DNA of 64,000 bases from Xanthobacteraceae bacterium (GCA_024508855.1 JANINJ010000042.1:62001-126000); one strand, 5' to 3'. Shown: positions 7,545 to 17,187, counted from the stretch's first letter. Program-made: numbers and translations. Notes: generated from the letters alone by a model not told the origin.

Positions 7545-8932
7545 GATCGCTTCTCCTCGCCTTTCGGCGCTGTATCCTTGATCAGATAGCCGGTGACCGA
7601 ACGCTTCTTGTCGAGCCACTTCTGCGCGGCTTCGCGAACCTGCGCGGCGGTGACGGCGCGCACCCGGTCCGGCCAGTTACGGATGTCGTCGATACTGAGC
7701 CCCACGGTGAGCGCGGCGCCATACCAGCGCGCCATGGTGGCCTGATTGTCCTGCGCGTAGATGGCCGAGGCAATTAGTTGCGTCTTGGCGCGTTCGAGGC
7801 TCTCGGCCGAAACCGGGTTCTGCTTCAGGTCGGCGATCACGTTATCCACCGCGGTCTCCGCGGTGGCGAATTCGACGCCCTGTTTCGGCGCGACCGCGAC
7901 GATGAACTGCGTCGGGTCGATCGCGGTGCCCTGATAACCCGCAGAGGCGCTGACCGCGAGCGGATGATCCACCACCAGCGCACGGTAGAGCAGCGAGTTG
8001 GTTCCGCTGCCCATCAGTTGTGCCAGCACGTCAAGCGCCGCGCTTTCCTGCGGCGAGGCGGTGGCGGCCGACGGCACCAGATAATAGCGCTTCAATATCG
8101 GCTGCTCGACGTTGGGATCGGCCAGCGTCACGGTGCGCGGCGCGGTCGGCACCGGCTCCTGGGGCCGGATGCGGTGTGGTGCGATCGAGGGCTGAGGCGC
8201 GACCTTGCCGAAGGTGCGCTCCGCCATGGCGCGTACATCCGCGGCCTCGACATCGCCGGCGATCACCAGCGTGGCGTTGTTCGGCGCATAGAAGCGCCTG
8301 TAGAACGCCAGCGCGTCCTCGCGATTGAGTTTCTCGATCTCGTGATGCCAGCCGATCACCGGCCGGCCATAAGGATGATTGAGATAAAGCGCCGCCATGA
8401 TCTGTTCGTTGAGGCGCGCGTCCGGATTGTTGGCGATCCGCATGTTGTATTCCTCGAGCACGACGTCGCGCTCGGGCAGCACGTTTTCGTCCTTGAGGAT
8501 CAGGCCGGTCATGCGGTCGGCTTCGAATTCCATCATGCGGCCGAGCTGGTCGCGCGGCACGCGCTGGAAATAGCCGGTGTAGTCGGCGTTGGTGAAGGCG
8601 TTCTCGTTACCGCCGACCTTGAGCACGGTCTGCGAGAACTCGCCTTGCGGATGCTTGCTGGTGCCCTTGAACATCAGATGTTCGAGGAAGTGCGCCAGTC
8701 CGGATTTGCCCGGCGTCTCGTCGGCGGAGCCGACTTTGTACCAGATCATCTGCGTGACCACCGGCGTGCGGTGATCCGGGATCACCACGACGTTCAGCCC
8801 GTTATCGAGCGTGAAGGTGGTGGGCGGAGTGGAGGTGATCGTCTGTGCGATGACGGGCTGCGAGAGCCCCAATGCCGCAAGCAGTCCCGATGTCGCGAGC
8901 GACCTGATGATGCGTCGATGCAAAGATGTCAT
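7541..8932 (-). CDS. M16-family zinc metallopeptidase, catalytic subunit
   Basis: A 463-residue secreted zinc peptidase. The inverted zinc motif HFLEH is at residues 81-85 and the third ligand is E161, 76 residues after H85 as the family requires. Signal peptide at residues 1-30 (LATSGLLAALGLSQPVIAQ). The ATG chosen starts directly at the signal peptide. A reading frame 50 codons longer would add a Pro/Ser repeat tract with no homology and was rejected. With the overlapping downstream gene it should form a periplasmic M16 heterodimer; the substrate is unknown. Confidence 0.92.
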   Translation of the reverse strand: MTSLHRRIIRSLATSGLLAALGLSQPVIAQTITSTPPTTFTLDNGLNVVVIPDHRTPVVTQMIWYKVGSADETPGKSGLAHFLEHLMFKGTSKHPQGEFSQTVLKVGGNENAFTNADYTGYFQRVPRDQLGRMMEFEADRMTGLILKDENVLPERDVVLEEYNMRIANNPDARLNEQIMAALYLNHPYGRPVIGWHHEIEKLNREDALAFYRRFYAPNNATLVIAGDVEAADVRAMAERTFGKVAPQPSIAPHRIRPQEPVPTAPRTVTLADPNVEQPILKRYYLVPSAATASPQESAALDVLAQLMGSGTNSLLYRALVVDHPLAVSASAGYQGTAIDPTQFIVAVAPKQGVEFATAETAVDNVIADLKQNPVSAESLERAKTQLIASAIYAQDNQATMARWYGAALTVGLSIDDIRNWPDRVRAVTAAQVREAAQKWLDKKRSVTGYLIKDTAPKGEEKRS

Positions 8933-8939
8933 TGGCTGC

Positions 8940-8984
8940 CTTGGCGACGGTAGACTTGGCGACGATGGGCTTGGCGGCGATGGG
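8940..8984. repeat. Three tandem 15-base repeats upstream of the M16 operon
   Basis: Three consecutive imperfect copies of a 15-mer beginning CTTGGCG(A/G)CG, just upstream of the M16 peptidase start. If a longer start were used they would code for PSPPSPSSPSLPSP-like sequence; otherwise they lie in the leader. Confidence 0.7.
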
Positions 8985-9177
8985 TTAGGGCGCTTGATCG
9001 TGAAGCAGATTGCAGCCTGCCCTTGTCCGATCGATTCAGATGAACGCCGCGCCGCCAAAATGTCCAAACACAAGGTGTTCAACCCATGCCGAAGGGGCGG
9101 CTAGGTCAAATGGCGAACTGAAACAAATGGCGGGCTCGAAGTGAGTCGAGGCCGCCGAATGCATCAAGCGGAAACCG

Positions 9178-9918
9178 TTACTTCACTTCCTTGCCGGTCT
9201 GAATATTGTAGACGCCCTGTTGCGCCAGCGGCTGCTTGGGGCCGGTGCCATAGGCATAGTTCGGCGAGGGGGTCTGATATCCCGGGGGCGGCTGCGTCAG
9301 CGTCTCGCGATCCGGCTCGCCGGTGAACGGGGCGCTCTCGGATTTGGTGCCGCCGAACATCGTGCCGAGGATGTTGCCGTGGAAGCCAAGCTGGGACGGA
9401 CTCAGCATCGGATTCTGGGAGACGCCGGGTTTCATCGGTTCGGTGGCGGCCACGTGCGCGGTCTTGTGCGCGGCCAATTCGTCCGGCATCAGCGGACGGG
9501 CGCCTTCGGAGCCGGTCACCTTCTTCTGCCGGGAGAGCTTGCGGATACGCGCACGCTCCTGTTCGTCGACATCCTTCGGCCAGTTCGGTGCCGTGATTTC
9601 CGCCGAAGCAGAGGCCGGCGGCGGCAGGTCGACCTTCGGCGGGATCACCAGCGGCGAACGCTCGCGATAGTCGATGCCGCGGTTGTCCATGTTGGTGGCG
9701 CCGATGCCGCCCATGATGTTCTTGATGATCTTCTCTTCGAAGGTCGAATCGTCATCGTCGGAAGCAGCATCCTGCGCCCGGGCAACGCCATTACTGAAGA
9801 TCATGCCGATGCCGAGGGCGACAGCCGCCAGCCGGGCGGCGCGCGTGAACGATTTCGACGTGGCCGACAATGCTGCTGAATGGAGTAGGTTCAGATCGCC
9901 TGTCACGGATTTTCGCAT
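9178..9918 (-). CDS. Conserved secreted hypothetical protein
   Basis: A 246-residue protein of unknown function. The N-terminus carries a signal peptide (hydrophobic run AARLAAVALGIGMIFSNGVARA). An acidic DDDDST stretch and EEKIIKNIMGGIGATNMDN follow. The rest is polar, proline-rich and probably disordered, with GFHGNILGTMFGG near residue 190 as the most ordered-looking piece. It lies between lspA and the M16 pair on the same strand, so a cell-envelope role is likely but unproven. The start is uncertain among several ATGs; this one has AGGATGAA at good spacing. Confidence 0.65.
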   Translation of the reverse strand: MRKSVTGDLNLLHSAALSATSKSFTRAARLAAVALGIGMIFSNGVARAQDAASDDDDSTFEEKIIKNIMGGIGATNMDNRGIDYRERSPLVIPPKVDLPPPASASAEITAPNWPKDVDEQERARIRKLSRQKKVTGSEGARPLMPDELAAHKTAHVAATEPMKPGVSQNPMLSPSQLGFHGNILGTMFGGTKSESAPFTGEPDRETLTQPPPGYQTPSPNYAYGTGPKQPLAQQGVYNIQTGKEVK

Positions 9919-10040
9919 CACGTTCATCCTGTTCAAGTCTTTGCGCGAACGGCCGATTCTCGTCCCGGCCCGGAACCCTGACCGGAGCTGTTCCATCCGA
10001 AAACGGACCGCTGGCGTCGATCAGGCCATATCAGCCGGGA

Positions 10041-10538
10041 TCAGGGCGCTTTTACGGCGTCGAGGCCCCTGAAGGAGTCATACAGCAGGGCCGCGACCCC
10101 GACAACAATCGCCACGTCGGCGAGGTTAAAGACGTACCAGTTGTAGGTTTTTTCGCCGATCTGGACGTGGAACAGGGCGAAATCCACCACGGCGCCATAG
10201 GCCAGCCGGTCGATGGCATTGCCGATGGCGCCGCCGATGATCAGGCCGAGACCAATGGTCGCGAGTCGTGTGCGCGACCGGGCCATCCAGATCGCCAGGG
10301 CAACCACCGCCACCGCCTTGATGGCCAGCAGGATCGCGGCGCCCGTTGGGCTGTCGTTCTGGAACCAGCCGTAGCTGATGCCGGTGTTCCAGGCCAATAC
10401 GAGGTCGAAAAACGGCGTCACCTTTACCGCACCGTGCCGGCCGAGTTCGAACACGAACAGCAGCCAGAGCTTCGATGCCTGATCGAGGATCAGCACCGCA
10501 AGCGCGGTCAGCAGGCCGGAGCGCAGGAGAGGGGTCAT
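10041..10538 (-). CDS. lspA: Lipoprotein signal peptidase (signal peptidase II)
   Basis: LspA cleaves the signal peptide of prelipoproteins after Lgt has lipidated the lipobox Cys. At 165 residues with four transmembrane segments it is standard size. The catalytic aspartates are D119 in AVVDF and D141 in FNLADVAI, and the conserved GNAIDRL and WNTGISYG blocks are present. It follows ileS on the same strand, the usual linkage, although a repeat element sits between them. Lgt is encoded about 40 kb away in this window. Confidence 0.96.
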   Translation of the reverse strand: MTPLLRSGLLTALAVLILDQASKLWLLFVFELGRHGAVKVTPFFDLVLAWNTGISYGWFQNDSPTGAAILLAIKAVAVVALAIWMARSRTRLATIGLGLIIGGAIGNAIDRLAYGAVVDFALFHVQIGEKTYNWYVFNLADVAIVVGVAALLYDSFRGLDAVKAP

Positions 10539-10572
10539 GGGCGTCTCGTTATCATTCCGCGATATCAGCCAC

Positions 10573-10663
10573 CGTCATGCCCGGCCCTGTGCCGGGCATC
10601 CACGTCTTTCTTGAATCTGTAGCTTCGAAGACGTGGATGGCCGGGACGAGCCCGGCCATGACG
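10573..10663. repeat. Interspersed palindromic element, family B, copy 2
   Basis: Same architecture as the copies near 6.0 and 46.1 kb: outer arms CGTCATG...CATGACG and an inner CCACGTCTTTC / GAAGACGTGG pair. It lies between ileS and lspA, so it would be transcribed as a stable hairpin inside their message. Confidence 0.85.
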
Positions 10664-10673
10664 CCTGAGCGTG

Positions 10674-10706
10674 TGTCATCCCCGCCTTCGCGGGGACGAC
10701 GGACGG
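10674..10706. repeat. REP-like element, family A, single arm
   Basis: One hairpin arm (CATCCCCGCCTTCGCGGGGA then CGACGG) directly downstream of the ileS stop codon. It matches the arms of the paired family A elements but has no partner arm here. Confidence 0.7.
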
Positions 10707-10707
10707 C

Positions 10708-13700
10708 TTAGGCCACTCCCATCGCCTTCCATTCACGCAACGCCTGGGCGTCGCGCGGCGAGACGTCGGGATATTCCTTGTCCTCGCCGACCGTGGGCAG
10801 GATCTTCCACGAGCGCGCGCACTTGGTGCCGACGGCCTTTTCCACCACCACCGCGACGCCCGGAACGTCGTTCAGCCTGAACGCATCGGCCGGCGGATCG
10901 TCGTTCGTCACCATGGCGTTCGACGTGATGCACACTTCGGCGAGATCGACGTCGAACAGCGTATCGAAGATCGTCTTGTCCGATACGTAGACCAGCGGCG
11001 AGGCTTCCAGCGACGAGCCGATGCGCTTGGCGGCGCGTTCGAGCTCGAGTGCACCGGTGACGACGCGGCGAACATCGCGGATGATCTCCCACTTCGCGGC
11101 GAGCGTGTCGTTGCGATACTGCTGCAGGTCATCGCGGAACAACGTCAGGTGAACCGACGGCTCGGCGTTCGGCTTGTAGAGCTGCCACGCTTCTTCGGCG
11201 GTGAACGACAAAGCAGGGGCCAGCCACTTCAGGATGGTGTCGCATAGAATGTCGATCGTGGTCAGCGCGGCCTTGCGGGCCAGCGACGACGGCGGGTCGC
11301 AGTACAGCGTGTCCTTGCGGATATCGAAATAGAACGCCGACAGTTCGGTGTTGAGGAACGCCGACAGGCTGGCGATCACGGTCTTGTAGTCGAACTCCGC
11401 ATAGGCCTTGCGCACCACCGCATCCTGCGCGGCAAGCTGATGCAACATCAGGCGTTCGAGTTCGGGCATGTCCGCCACTGCCACCGCATCGGCCGGCTTG
11501 AAATGATGCAGCGTGCCGAGCATCCAGCGGATGGTGTTGCGCAGCTTGCGATAGGTCTCGATGGTGTTCTTGAGGATTTCGGGACCGATGCGCTGGTCGT
11601 CGGCGTAATCGGACGCGCACACCCACAAGCGAAGGATATCGGCGCCGGACTGCGCGATCACCTTCTGCGGCTCGACGGTGTTGCCGAGCGACTTCGACAT
11701 CTTGCGGCCGTTCTCGTCCAGCGTGAAGCCGTGGGTCAGCACCACGTCATAGGGCGCGCGGCCGCGCGTGCCGCAGCTTTCCAGCAGCGACGAGTGGAAC
11801 CAGCCGCGATGCTGGTCGCTGCCTTCGAGATACATGACCGAGTCGGCGCCGCCGTCGATCTTGCGCTTGATCCCGGCGAGACCGGGGAAGTGCACTGGGT
11901 CTTCCAGCACGAAAGCGTGGGTCGAGCCCGAGTCAAACCAGACGTCGAGAATGTCGTCGACCTTCTGCCAGTCTTCATTCGCGCGGCTTCCGAGGAAACG
12001 CTCGCGCGCGCCTTCCATGTACCAGGCGTCGGCGCCTTCCTTGTCGAAGGCGTCGCCGATGCGTGCATTCACCGCATCGTCGATCAGCACCTCGGCGGAG
12101 CCGTCACCCTTTTCGCGCACGAACACTGCGATCGGCACGCCCCACGCGCGCTGGCGCGAGATCACCCAGTCGGGACGGCCGGCGATCATGCCGGTGATGC
12201 GGTTCTGTCCCTGCGGCGGCACCCACTGCGTAACGCTGATCGCCTGCAGCGCGCGGGCGCGCAGCGTGTCGTTTGACTTCGCCTTGCCATCGTCGGCGAT
12301 GTCCTTGTCCATCGCGATGAACCACTGCGGCGTGTTGCGGAAGATCACCGGCTTTTTCGAACGCCACGAATGCGGATACTGGTGCTTCAGGCGTCCGCGA
12401 GCCAGCAGCATGCCGCGCGCGATCAATTCCTTGATGACGGCCTCGTTGGCGTCGCCCTTCTCGCCCTTGTCGGTGAGCACGCGCTTGCCCTCGAAGCCGG
12501 GGGCCTGCGTGGTAAGCGCGCCGTTCTCGTCCACGGTGTAGGGGATCGCGGTCGAGATGCCGCGCGCGTCGAGATCGCGCGCGCTGGCGGTCCAGATGTC
12601 GAAGTCCTCGCGGCCGTGGCCGGGCGCGGTGTGGACGAAACCGGTGCCGGTATCGTCGGTGACGTGGTCGCCGTCGAGCAGCGGCACGGTGAATCCATAA
12701 CCGCCCTCAAAGCCTTTCAGCGGATGGGCGCATTCGATCGCGTCCATGGTGTCGGCCGGGATGTCGCGGACTTTTTCGTAGGCCGTGACGCGCGCTTGCT
12801 TGAAGACGTCTTCCGCGAGCTTGTCGGCGAGGATCAGCAGATCGCCGGTCTTGGCCCAGTTGTCGGCAGGCGCATCGGTGACCTTGTAGAGGCCGTAGCC
12901 GATTTTGGACGAGAAGCTGATGGCGCGGTTGCCGGGCAGCGTCCATGGCGTGGTGGTCCAGATCACGACGCTGGCATTGGCAAGCGCGCCGTGTGCGGGC
13001 GAGGTGACCGGGAATTTCACCCACACCGTGTCCGAGGTGTGGTCCTCGTATTCTACTTCGGCTTCAGCCAGCGCGGTCTTCTCGACCACGCTCCACATCA
13101 CGGGCTTCGAGCCGCGATAGAGCGTGCCGTTGGCGGCGAACTTCATCAGCTCGCGGGCGATTTGCGCTTCGGCGAAATAGTCCATGGTGGCGTAGCGGCC
13201 GTCCCAGTCGCCGATGATGCCGAGGCGCTTGAATTCCTCGCGCTGGATGTCGAGCCACTTGTTGGCATAGGCACGGCATTCCTTGCGGAACGCGACCATC
13301 GCGGCCGGGTCCTTGAAGTTCGGCTTCTGCTTGCCCTTGGAACGATAATTTTCTTCCTCGATCTTCCATTCGATCGGCAGGCCGTGGCAGTCCCAGCCCG
13401 GCACGTAGTTGGAATCGTGGCCGAGCATCTGCTGGCTCTTGGTCACCACGTCCTTGAGGATCTTGTTGAGCGCATGGCCGATATGGATGTTGCCGTTGGC
13501 GTAGGGCGGGCCGTCATGCAGCACGAATTTGGCGCGGCCCTTCGCGTCCTCGCGCAGCCGCTTGTAGAGCCCGATCTCGTTCCAGCGCTTGAGGATATCC
13601 GGCTCGCGCTGCGGCAGGCCGGCGCGCATCGGGAAATCCGTCTGCGGCAGGAAAAGGGTCTTGGAATAGTCGTTGGCGTCGGTTTTCGGGGTGGCGGATT

Positions 13701-13719
13701 TCTGCGGCTTGTCGGACAT
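10708..13719 (-). CDS. ileS: Isoleucyl-tRNA synthetase
   Basis: IleRS charges tRNA-Ile and edits misactivated valine. The 1003-residue class I enzyme shows HIGH at residues 79-82 (NIHIGHA), KMSKS within [10 protein letters not shown] near residue 680, and the intervening editing domain. The C-terminal zinc-knuckle region reads KCARSWKIL and lacks the other cysteines: the usual enzyme has two Cys pairs, here only one Cys is left. The start is an ATG with the typical N-terminal extension. It heads the ileS-lspA-M16 run. Confidence 0.98.
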   Translation of the reverse strand: MSDKPQKSATPKTDANDYSKTLFLPQTDFPMRAGLPQREPDILKRWNEIGLYKRLREDAKGRAKFVLHDGPPYANGNIHIGHALNKILKDVVTKSQQMLGHDSNYVPGWDCHGLPIEWKIEEENYRSKGKQKPNFKDPAAMVAFRKECRAYANKWLDIQREEFKRLGIIGDWDGRYATMDYFAEAQIARELMKFAANGTLYRGSKPVMWSVVEKTALAEAEVEYEDHTSDTVWVKFPVTSPAHGALANASVVIWTTTPWTLPGNRAISFSSKIGYGLYKVTDAPADNWAKTGDLLILADKLAEDVFKQARVTAYEKVRDIPADTMDAIECAHPLKGFEGGYGFTVPLLDGDHVTDDTGTGFVHTAPGHGREDFDIWTASARDLDARGISTAIPYTVDENGALTTQAPGFEGKRVLTDKGEKGDANEAVIKELIARGMLLARGRLKHQYPHSWRSKKPVIFRNTPQWFIAMDKDIADDGKAKSNDTLRARALQAISVTQWVPPQGQNRITGMIAGRPDWVISRQRAWGVPIAVFVREKGDGSAEVLIDDAVNARIGDAFDKEGADAWYMEGARERFLGSRANEDWQKVDDILDVWFDSGSTHAFVLEDPVHFPGLAGIKRKIDGGADSVMYLEGSDQHRGWFHSSLLESCGTRGRAPYDVVLTHGFTLDENGRKMSKSLGNTVEPQKVIAQSGADILRLWVCASDYADDQRIGPEILKNTIETYRKLRNTIRWMLGTLHHFKPADAVAVADMPELERLMLHQLAAQDAVVRKAYAEFDYKTVIASLSAFLNTELSAFYFDIRKDTLYCDPPSSLARKAALTTIDILCDTILKWLAPALSFTAEEAWQLYKPNAEPSVHLTLFRDDLQQYRNDTLAAKWEIIRDVRRVVTGALELERAAKRIGSSLEASPLVYVSDKTIFDTLFDVDLAEVCITSNAMVTNDDPPADAFRLNDVPGVAVVVEKAVGTKCARSWKILPTVGEDKEYPDVSPRDAQALREWKAMGVA

Positions 13720-13787
13720 GAGACTCTGGCTTGGCTAGGGTCCAATCCAACTGCGTTGGATCAGGCCCGTCGTTTATCTTTTTCTTT

Positions 13788-13836
13788 GAGCATGACCTTG
13801 TCCGAAAACCGGTTTCCACTTTTCGGGATCATGCTC
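13788..13836. repeat. Interspersed palindrome, family C
   Basis: A 49-base imperfect palindrome with outer arms GAGCATGA(C/T)C and GATCATGCTC and inner CCGAAAA / TTTTCGG pairs around AACCGGTTT. From general knowledge this sequence type is widespread in Rhizobiales intergenic DNA. It lies upstream of ileS, beside a short TCCAA-CTGCG-TTGGA hairpin. Confidence 0.75.
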
Positions 13837-13997
13837 TAAAGGGCGCGGAAGTACGGAAACGACATCAATCCCGGTCTTGCGCCGAGCGAAGCTCAGGCGA
13901 AAGCCGGGCTGGTAATGCGAATTATGGTGCGCTGCGCCAACATGGCGCTTTCCATAGCAGGCGGCGGCGGGAACGCAAAGGCCGCGCTGCGATAGAG

Positions 13998-14558
13998 TTA
14001 TGCCGGTTTTGCGACCGACATGCTGCGGGCGGGATTGCCTGCGACCTGGTCACCGGCCTTGACGTGGCGGGTGACGACGCTGCCGGCGCCGATCGTCGCG
14101 CCATCGCCGATGGTGACGCCGGGCAGGATGATGGCTCCGCCGCCGATCCAGACGTCCTGGCCGATCCGCACCGGGCGGCCGAATTCGAGGCCCTCGCGCC
14201 GCCGTTTGGCATCCCGCGGATGGTCGGCGGCATAGATTTGCACCGCCGGGCCGATCTGGGTGCGGTCGCCGATCGTCACTTCGACCACATCGAGGATCAC
14301 GCAATTGAAATTGAGGAAGACGCCATCGCCGAGACGGATATTGGTACCGTAGTCGCAAAAGAACGGCGGACGGATGACGACCCCGGCACCGAGCGTCCCG
14401 ATCCGCTCTGCGAGAATTTTGTGCAACGCCTCGGGTGATGATCCTGCGGCTGCATTATAGCGCGCCAGCCATTGCGCGGTCTCGGCCTGATCGGCAACGA
14501 TCTCCGGTGCGTCCGGGCGATACAGTTCGCCCGCCAGCATTTTTTCCTTCTCGGTCAA
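13998..14558 (-). CDS. Maltose/galactoside-type sugar O-acetyltransferase
   Basis: A 186-residue acetyl-CoA-dependent sugar O-acetyltransferase (Maa/LacA type). The N-terminal helical domain begins TEKEKMLAGELY, matching the start of E. coli Maa. The rest is left-handed beta-helix hexapeptide repeats (VWIGGGAIILPGVTIGDG) with the catalytic His in YAADHPRD. The homologous N-terminus begins at a TTG codon that overlaps the ribF stop as ATTGA. An internal ATG six codons later, with its own GAAGGA, is possible but would lose conserved residues. Acceptor sugar unknown. Confidence 0.9.
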   Translation of the reverse strand: MTEKEKMLAGELYRPDAPEIVADQAETAQWLARYNAAAGSSPEALHKILAERIGTLGAGVVIRPPFFCDYGTNIRLGDGVFLNFNCVILDVVEVTIGDRTQIGPAVQIYAADHPRDAKRRREGLEFGRPVRIGQDVWIGGGAIILPGVTIGDGATIGAGSVVTRHVKAGDQVAGNPARSMSVAKPA

Positions 14559-15526
14559 TCGATCGCTCCGAGTTTCGGAAACGCGTCCGGCGCGGCCGCG
14601 AGCGCCGCGCGGGCCTTGGCGCTGTCATCGTTCATCTGGCGCACCAGCGCGTCGATCGAGTCGAATTTCAGTTCGTCGCGGATATAGGCGATGAAGGCGA
14701 CGTCCAATGTCTTGCCGTAGAGATCGCCCTTGAAGTCGAACAGGAAGATTTCCAGCAGCGGCGCGCCGTTGTCGAAGGTCGGACGGCGGCCGAAACTGGC
14801 GACGCCGTCGATCAGGCGGCCGTCGAGGCCCACACGCACCGCATAGATGCCGTGGCGCAGTCCGCATTGCGGATCGAGCCGGATGTTGGCGGTGGGATAG
14901 CCGAGATCGCGGCCGCGCTTCTCGCCGTGGATCACCTCGCCGGTGATGAACCACGGACCGTCCAGCATGGCGGTGGCTTCCGCGATCTGCCCCTCGGCCA
15001 GCGCCATGCGGATCGCGGTGGAGGATACCGGCCGTTCGTCGATATCGACATGCGCCTGCACCGCGACCTCGATGCCGAGGCGCGGCGCCTCGCTCTGCAG
15101 CAGTGCAGGCGAGCCGACGCGGCCCTTGCCGAAATGAAAATCGTAGCCGACCGCGATGCCGCTAATGCCGAGCCGCTCGATCAGATCATGGTGAATGAAA
15201 TCCTGCGCGCTGGTGCCCGCGCGTCCGGCGTTGAAGGCCATCACCACCGCGCCGTCGAGTCCGGTGCCGGCAAGCAGGCGGAGCTTGCTGGTTTCGTCGG
15301 TCAGGCGGAATTGCGGCGTGTGCGGACTGAAGAAGCTGCGAGGATGCGGCTCGAAGGTCACGGCGAACGCCGGCCGCTTGAGTTTGTGTGCCATGTCGAG
15401 CGCGGCGGCGATCACGGCGCGATGGCCGCGATGGACACCGTCGAAATTGCCCAGCGCGATCACGGCTCCCTTTGGAATCTCGGTTGCAGGCGTGGTGTCG
15501 CGGATAACGGAAAAGCCAGAAAGCAT
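14555..15526 (-). CDS. ribF: Bifunctional riboflavin kinase / FAD synthetase
   Basis: RibF phosphorylates riboflavin to FMN and then adenylylates it to FAD. At 323 residues it has both domains. The N-terminal nucleotidyltransferase carries GNFDGVHRGHR (about residues 27-37). The C-terminal flavokinase carries GRDLGYPTANIRL and GIYAVRV. It is adjacent to ileS on the same strand, the usual alphaproteobacterial linkage, with the acetyltransferase gene interposed. It supplies the FMN that the riboswitch ahead of ribH, about 30 kb away, should sense. Confidence 0.97.
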   Translation of the reverse strand: MLSGFSVIRDTTPATEIPKGAVIALGNFDGVHRGHRAVIAAALDMAHKLKRPAFAVTFEPHPRSFFSPHTPQFRLTDETSKLRLLAGTGLDGAVVMAFNAGRAGTSAQDFIHHDLIERLGISGIAVGYDFHFGKGRVGSPALLQSEAPRLGIEVAVQAHVDIDERPVSSTAIRMALAEGQIAEATAMLDGPWFITGEVIHGEKRGRDLGYPTANIRLDPQCGLRHGIYAVRVGLDGRLIDGVASFGRRPTFDNGAPLLEIFLFDFKGDLYGKTLDVAFIAYIRDELKFDSIDALVRQMNDDSAKARAALAAAPDAFPKLGAID

Positions 15527-15776
15527 GGGTGATTTCGTGGTTCGACTTCAGGGAGCCGGGACGGTGACGCCCGGATGCGCCCGAAGTCAAGACAGGTTTA
15601 CGGATTGCGGATACCAGCCATTCACCGGGGCCGACTAAGCGGTCTTCCCGATGGCGCCGGTTAACGCGCTGTTTAACGGCTGGTGGTACTGGTTACCGCT
15701 GATCCGGACGGCATGAGCGGCGGAGACCGCGAGCGCACGGCCGCAGTATTTTGGTCTTGTTTGAGAGGATTTGAGA
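15527..15776. other. Divergent intergenic region, ribF / cheY-like gene
   Basis: About 250 bases between divergent genes. It contains GGTTAACGCGCTGTTTAACGGC with repeated TTAAC boxes near 15660-15680, which may be regulatory. Nothing else recognisable. Confidence 0.35.
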
Positions 15777-16172
15777 ATGGCGGTCGATCTGGCGATGCCG
15801 GTTTTGGTGGTCGATGACTACAACACCATGATCCGCATTATCCGCAACCTTCTCAAGCAGCTCGGCTTCCAGAACATCGACGACGCAAGCGACGGTTCGG
15901 CGGCGCTCAACAAGATGCGCGGCCGCAAATATGGCCTCGTGATTTCCGACTGGAACATGGAGCCGATGACCGGCTACGACCTGCTCAAGGAAGTCCGCGC
16001 CGATCCCAACCTGGCGAAGACCCCGTTCATCATGATCACCGCCGAGTCGAAGACCGAGAACGTGATCGCGGCCAAGAAGGCGGGCGTCAACAACTACATC
16101 GTCAAGCCGTTCAACGCCGCGACGCTGAAGAACAAGATCGAAGCGGTGTTCCCGGATATCGTTACGGCGTAA
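15777..16172 (+). CDS. Single-domain CheY-like chemotaxis response regulator
   Basis: A 131-residue stand-alone receiver domain with every functional residue: acidic pair D13/D14, phosphoacceptor D58 (VISDWNM), T88 and K110 (YIVKPF). SDWNMEPMTG and the C-terminal KIEAVFP are typical of CheY rather than of the receiver of a larger regulator. No chemotaxis operon is nearby, so it is an orphan. GAGAGGAT precedes the ATG at proper spacing; the longer TTG frame was rejected. It should bind the flagellar motor switch or another target when phosphorylated. Confidence 0.88.
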   Translation: MAVDLAMPVLVVDDYNTMIRIIRNLLKQLGFQNIDDASDGSAALNKMRGRKYGLVISDWNMEPMTGYDLLKEVRADPNLAKTPFIMITAESKTENVIAAKKAGVNNYIVKPFNAATLKNKIEAVFPDIVTA

Positions 16173-16198
16173 ATTTCAAAGCTTGTTGAAGTAGGATC

Positions 16199-16302
16199 GT
16201 CATCCTGAGGAGCCGCGCATTTGCGCGGCGTCTCGAAGGATGGCCACACAGCAATACTCATCCTTCGAGGCTCGCCAAAGCGGCTCGCACCTCGGGATGA
16301 CG
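16199..16302. repeat. Interspersed palindromic element, family D
   Basis: A 104-base element opening GTCATCCTGAGGAGCCGCGC and closing with its inverted counterpart CTCGGGATGAC. Inside are a GCGCATTTGCGC hairpin and the pair TCGAAGGATG / CATCCTTCGA. It lies between the convergent cheY-like and HAD genes and may also end transcription. Confidence 0.8.
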
Positions 16303-16317
16303 CCGTCGCGATATGGG

Positions 16318-17172
16318 CTACCACCGCAGTTCGCGGGTCAGCGCCAGCGGCGGATGGCCGAACAATTCCTTCACGGAAGCCTTGTCCAGCAGGTCGATGC
16401 CTTCGAATTCGCCGGCATGGATGCCGCGCATCACGAACAGGCACTTGATGCCGAAGCCGTGCGCGCCGGTGAGGTCGGTCCGCACGGAATCGCCGATCGC
16501 CAGCACGTGCGACAGCGGCGTCGCGGTGCCGCGGCGCTCTTGCGCGATCGCCATGGCGCGCTCGTAGATCGGCCGATGCGGCTTGCCGTAGAAAATCACC
16601 TCGCCGCCGAGTTCGCGATACAGTTCGGCGATGGCGCCGGCGCAGTAGATCAGCCGGTCGCCGCGTTCGACGACGATATCGGGATTGGCGCAGACCAGCG
16701 TCAGGCCGCGCTGGCGCGCCGTCGTCATCATGGCGCGATAGTCTTCCGGCGTTTCGGTCTCGTCGTCGAACGGGCCGGTACAGATGATGTAATCGGCGCT
16801 CTCCAGCGGCGCGAAGGTCGCGTCGAGCCCGCGGTGGATCGAGTTGTCGCGCTCCGGCCCAAGCCAGAACACCGACTTTCCCGGATGGTCGGCGACGTAG
16901 TTTCGCGTCAGGTCGCCGGACGAGACGATCGCATCGTAGGTGTCGTCCGCCACGCCGAGCTTGCGCAACTGCCGCTGCACGGAATCCGCGGGACGCGGCG
17001 CGTTGGTGATCAGCACCACGGTGCCGCCGCGCGCGCGAAACGTGTGCAGCGCCTCGCAGGCTTCCGGAAACGCCACCAGCCCATTGTGCACGACGCCCCA
17101 GATGTCGCTCAGCACGACGTCGATGCCGGGGACGAGCTCGCGCATTTGTTCAATGAAGCGCAGTTCCGTCAT
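16318..17172 (-). CDS. HAD superfamily class IIA protein (TIGR01459-like)
   Basis: A 284-residue class IIA HAD protein related to NagD and p-nitrophenylphosphatases. Motif I reads LSDIWGVVHNG: the nucleophile D23 is present but the +2 general acid is Trp (W25) where phosphatases have Asp. VLITNAP (motif II), the Lys of FYGKPH and GDSVRTD (motif IV) are intact. The substitution is characteristic of this subfamily, so normal phosphatase activity is doubtful. It follows the EAL-like gene with a 15-base gap, indicating co-transcription. Confidence 0.88.
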   Translation of the reverse strand: MTELRFIEQMRELVPGIDVVLSDIWGVVHNGLVAFPEACEALHTFRARGGTVVLITNAPRPADSVQRQLRKLGVADDTYDAIVSSGDLTRNYVADHPGKSVFWLGPERDNSIHRGLDATFAPLESADYIICTGPFDDETETPEDYRAMMTTARQRGLTLVCANPDIVVERGDRLIYCAGAIAELYRELGGEVIFYGKPHRPIYERAMAIAQERRGTATPLSHVLAIGDSVRTDLTGAHGFGIKCLFVMRGIHAGEFEGIDLLDKASVKELFGHPPLALTRELRW

Positions 17173-17187
17173 GGGTGCGACGATCGG

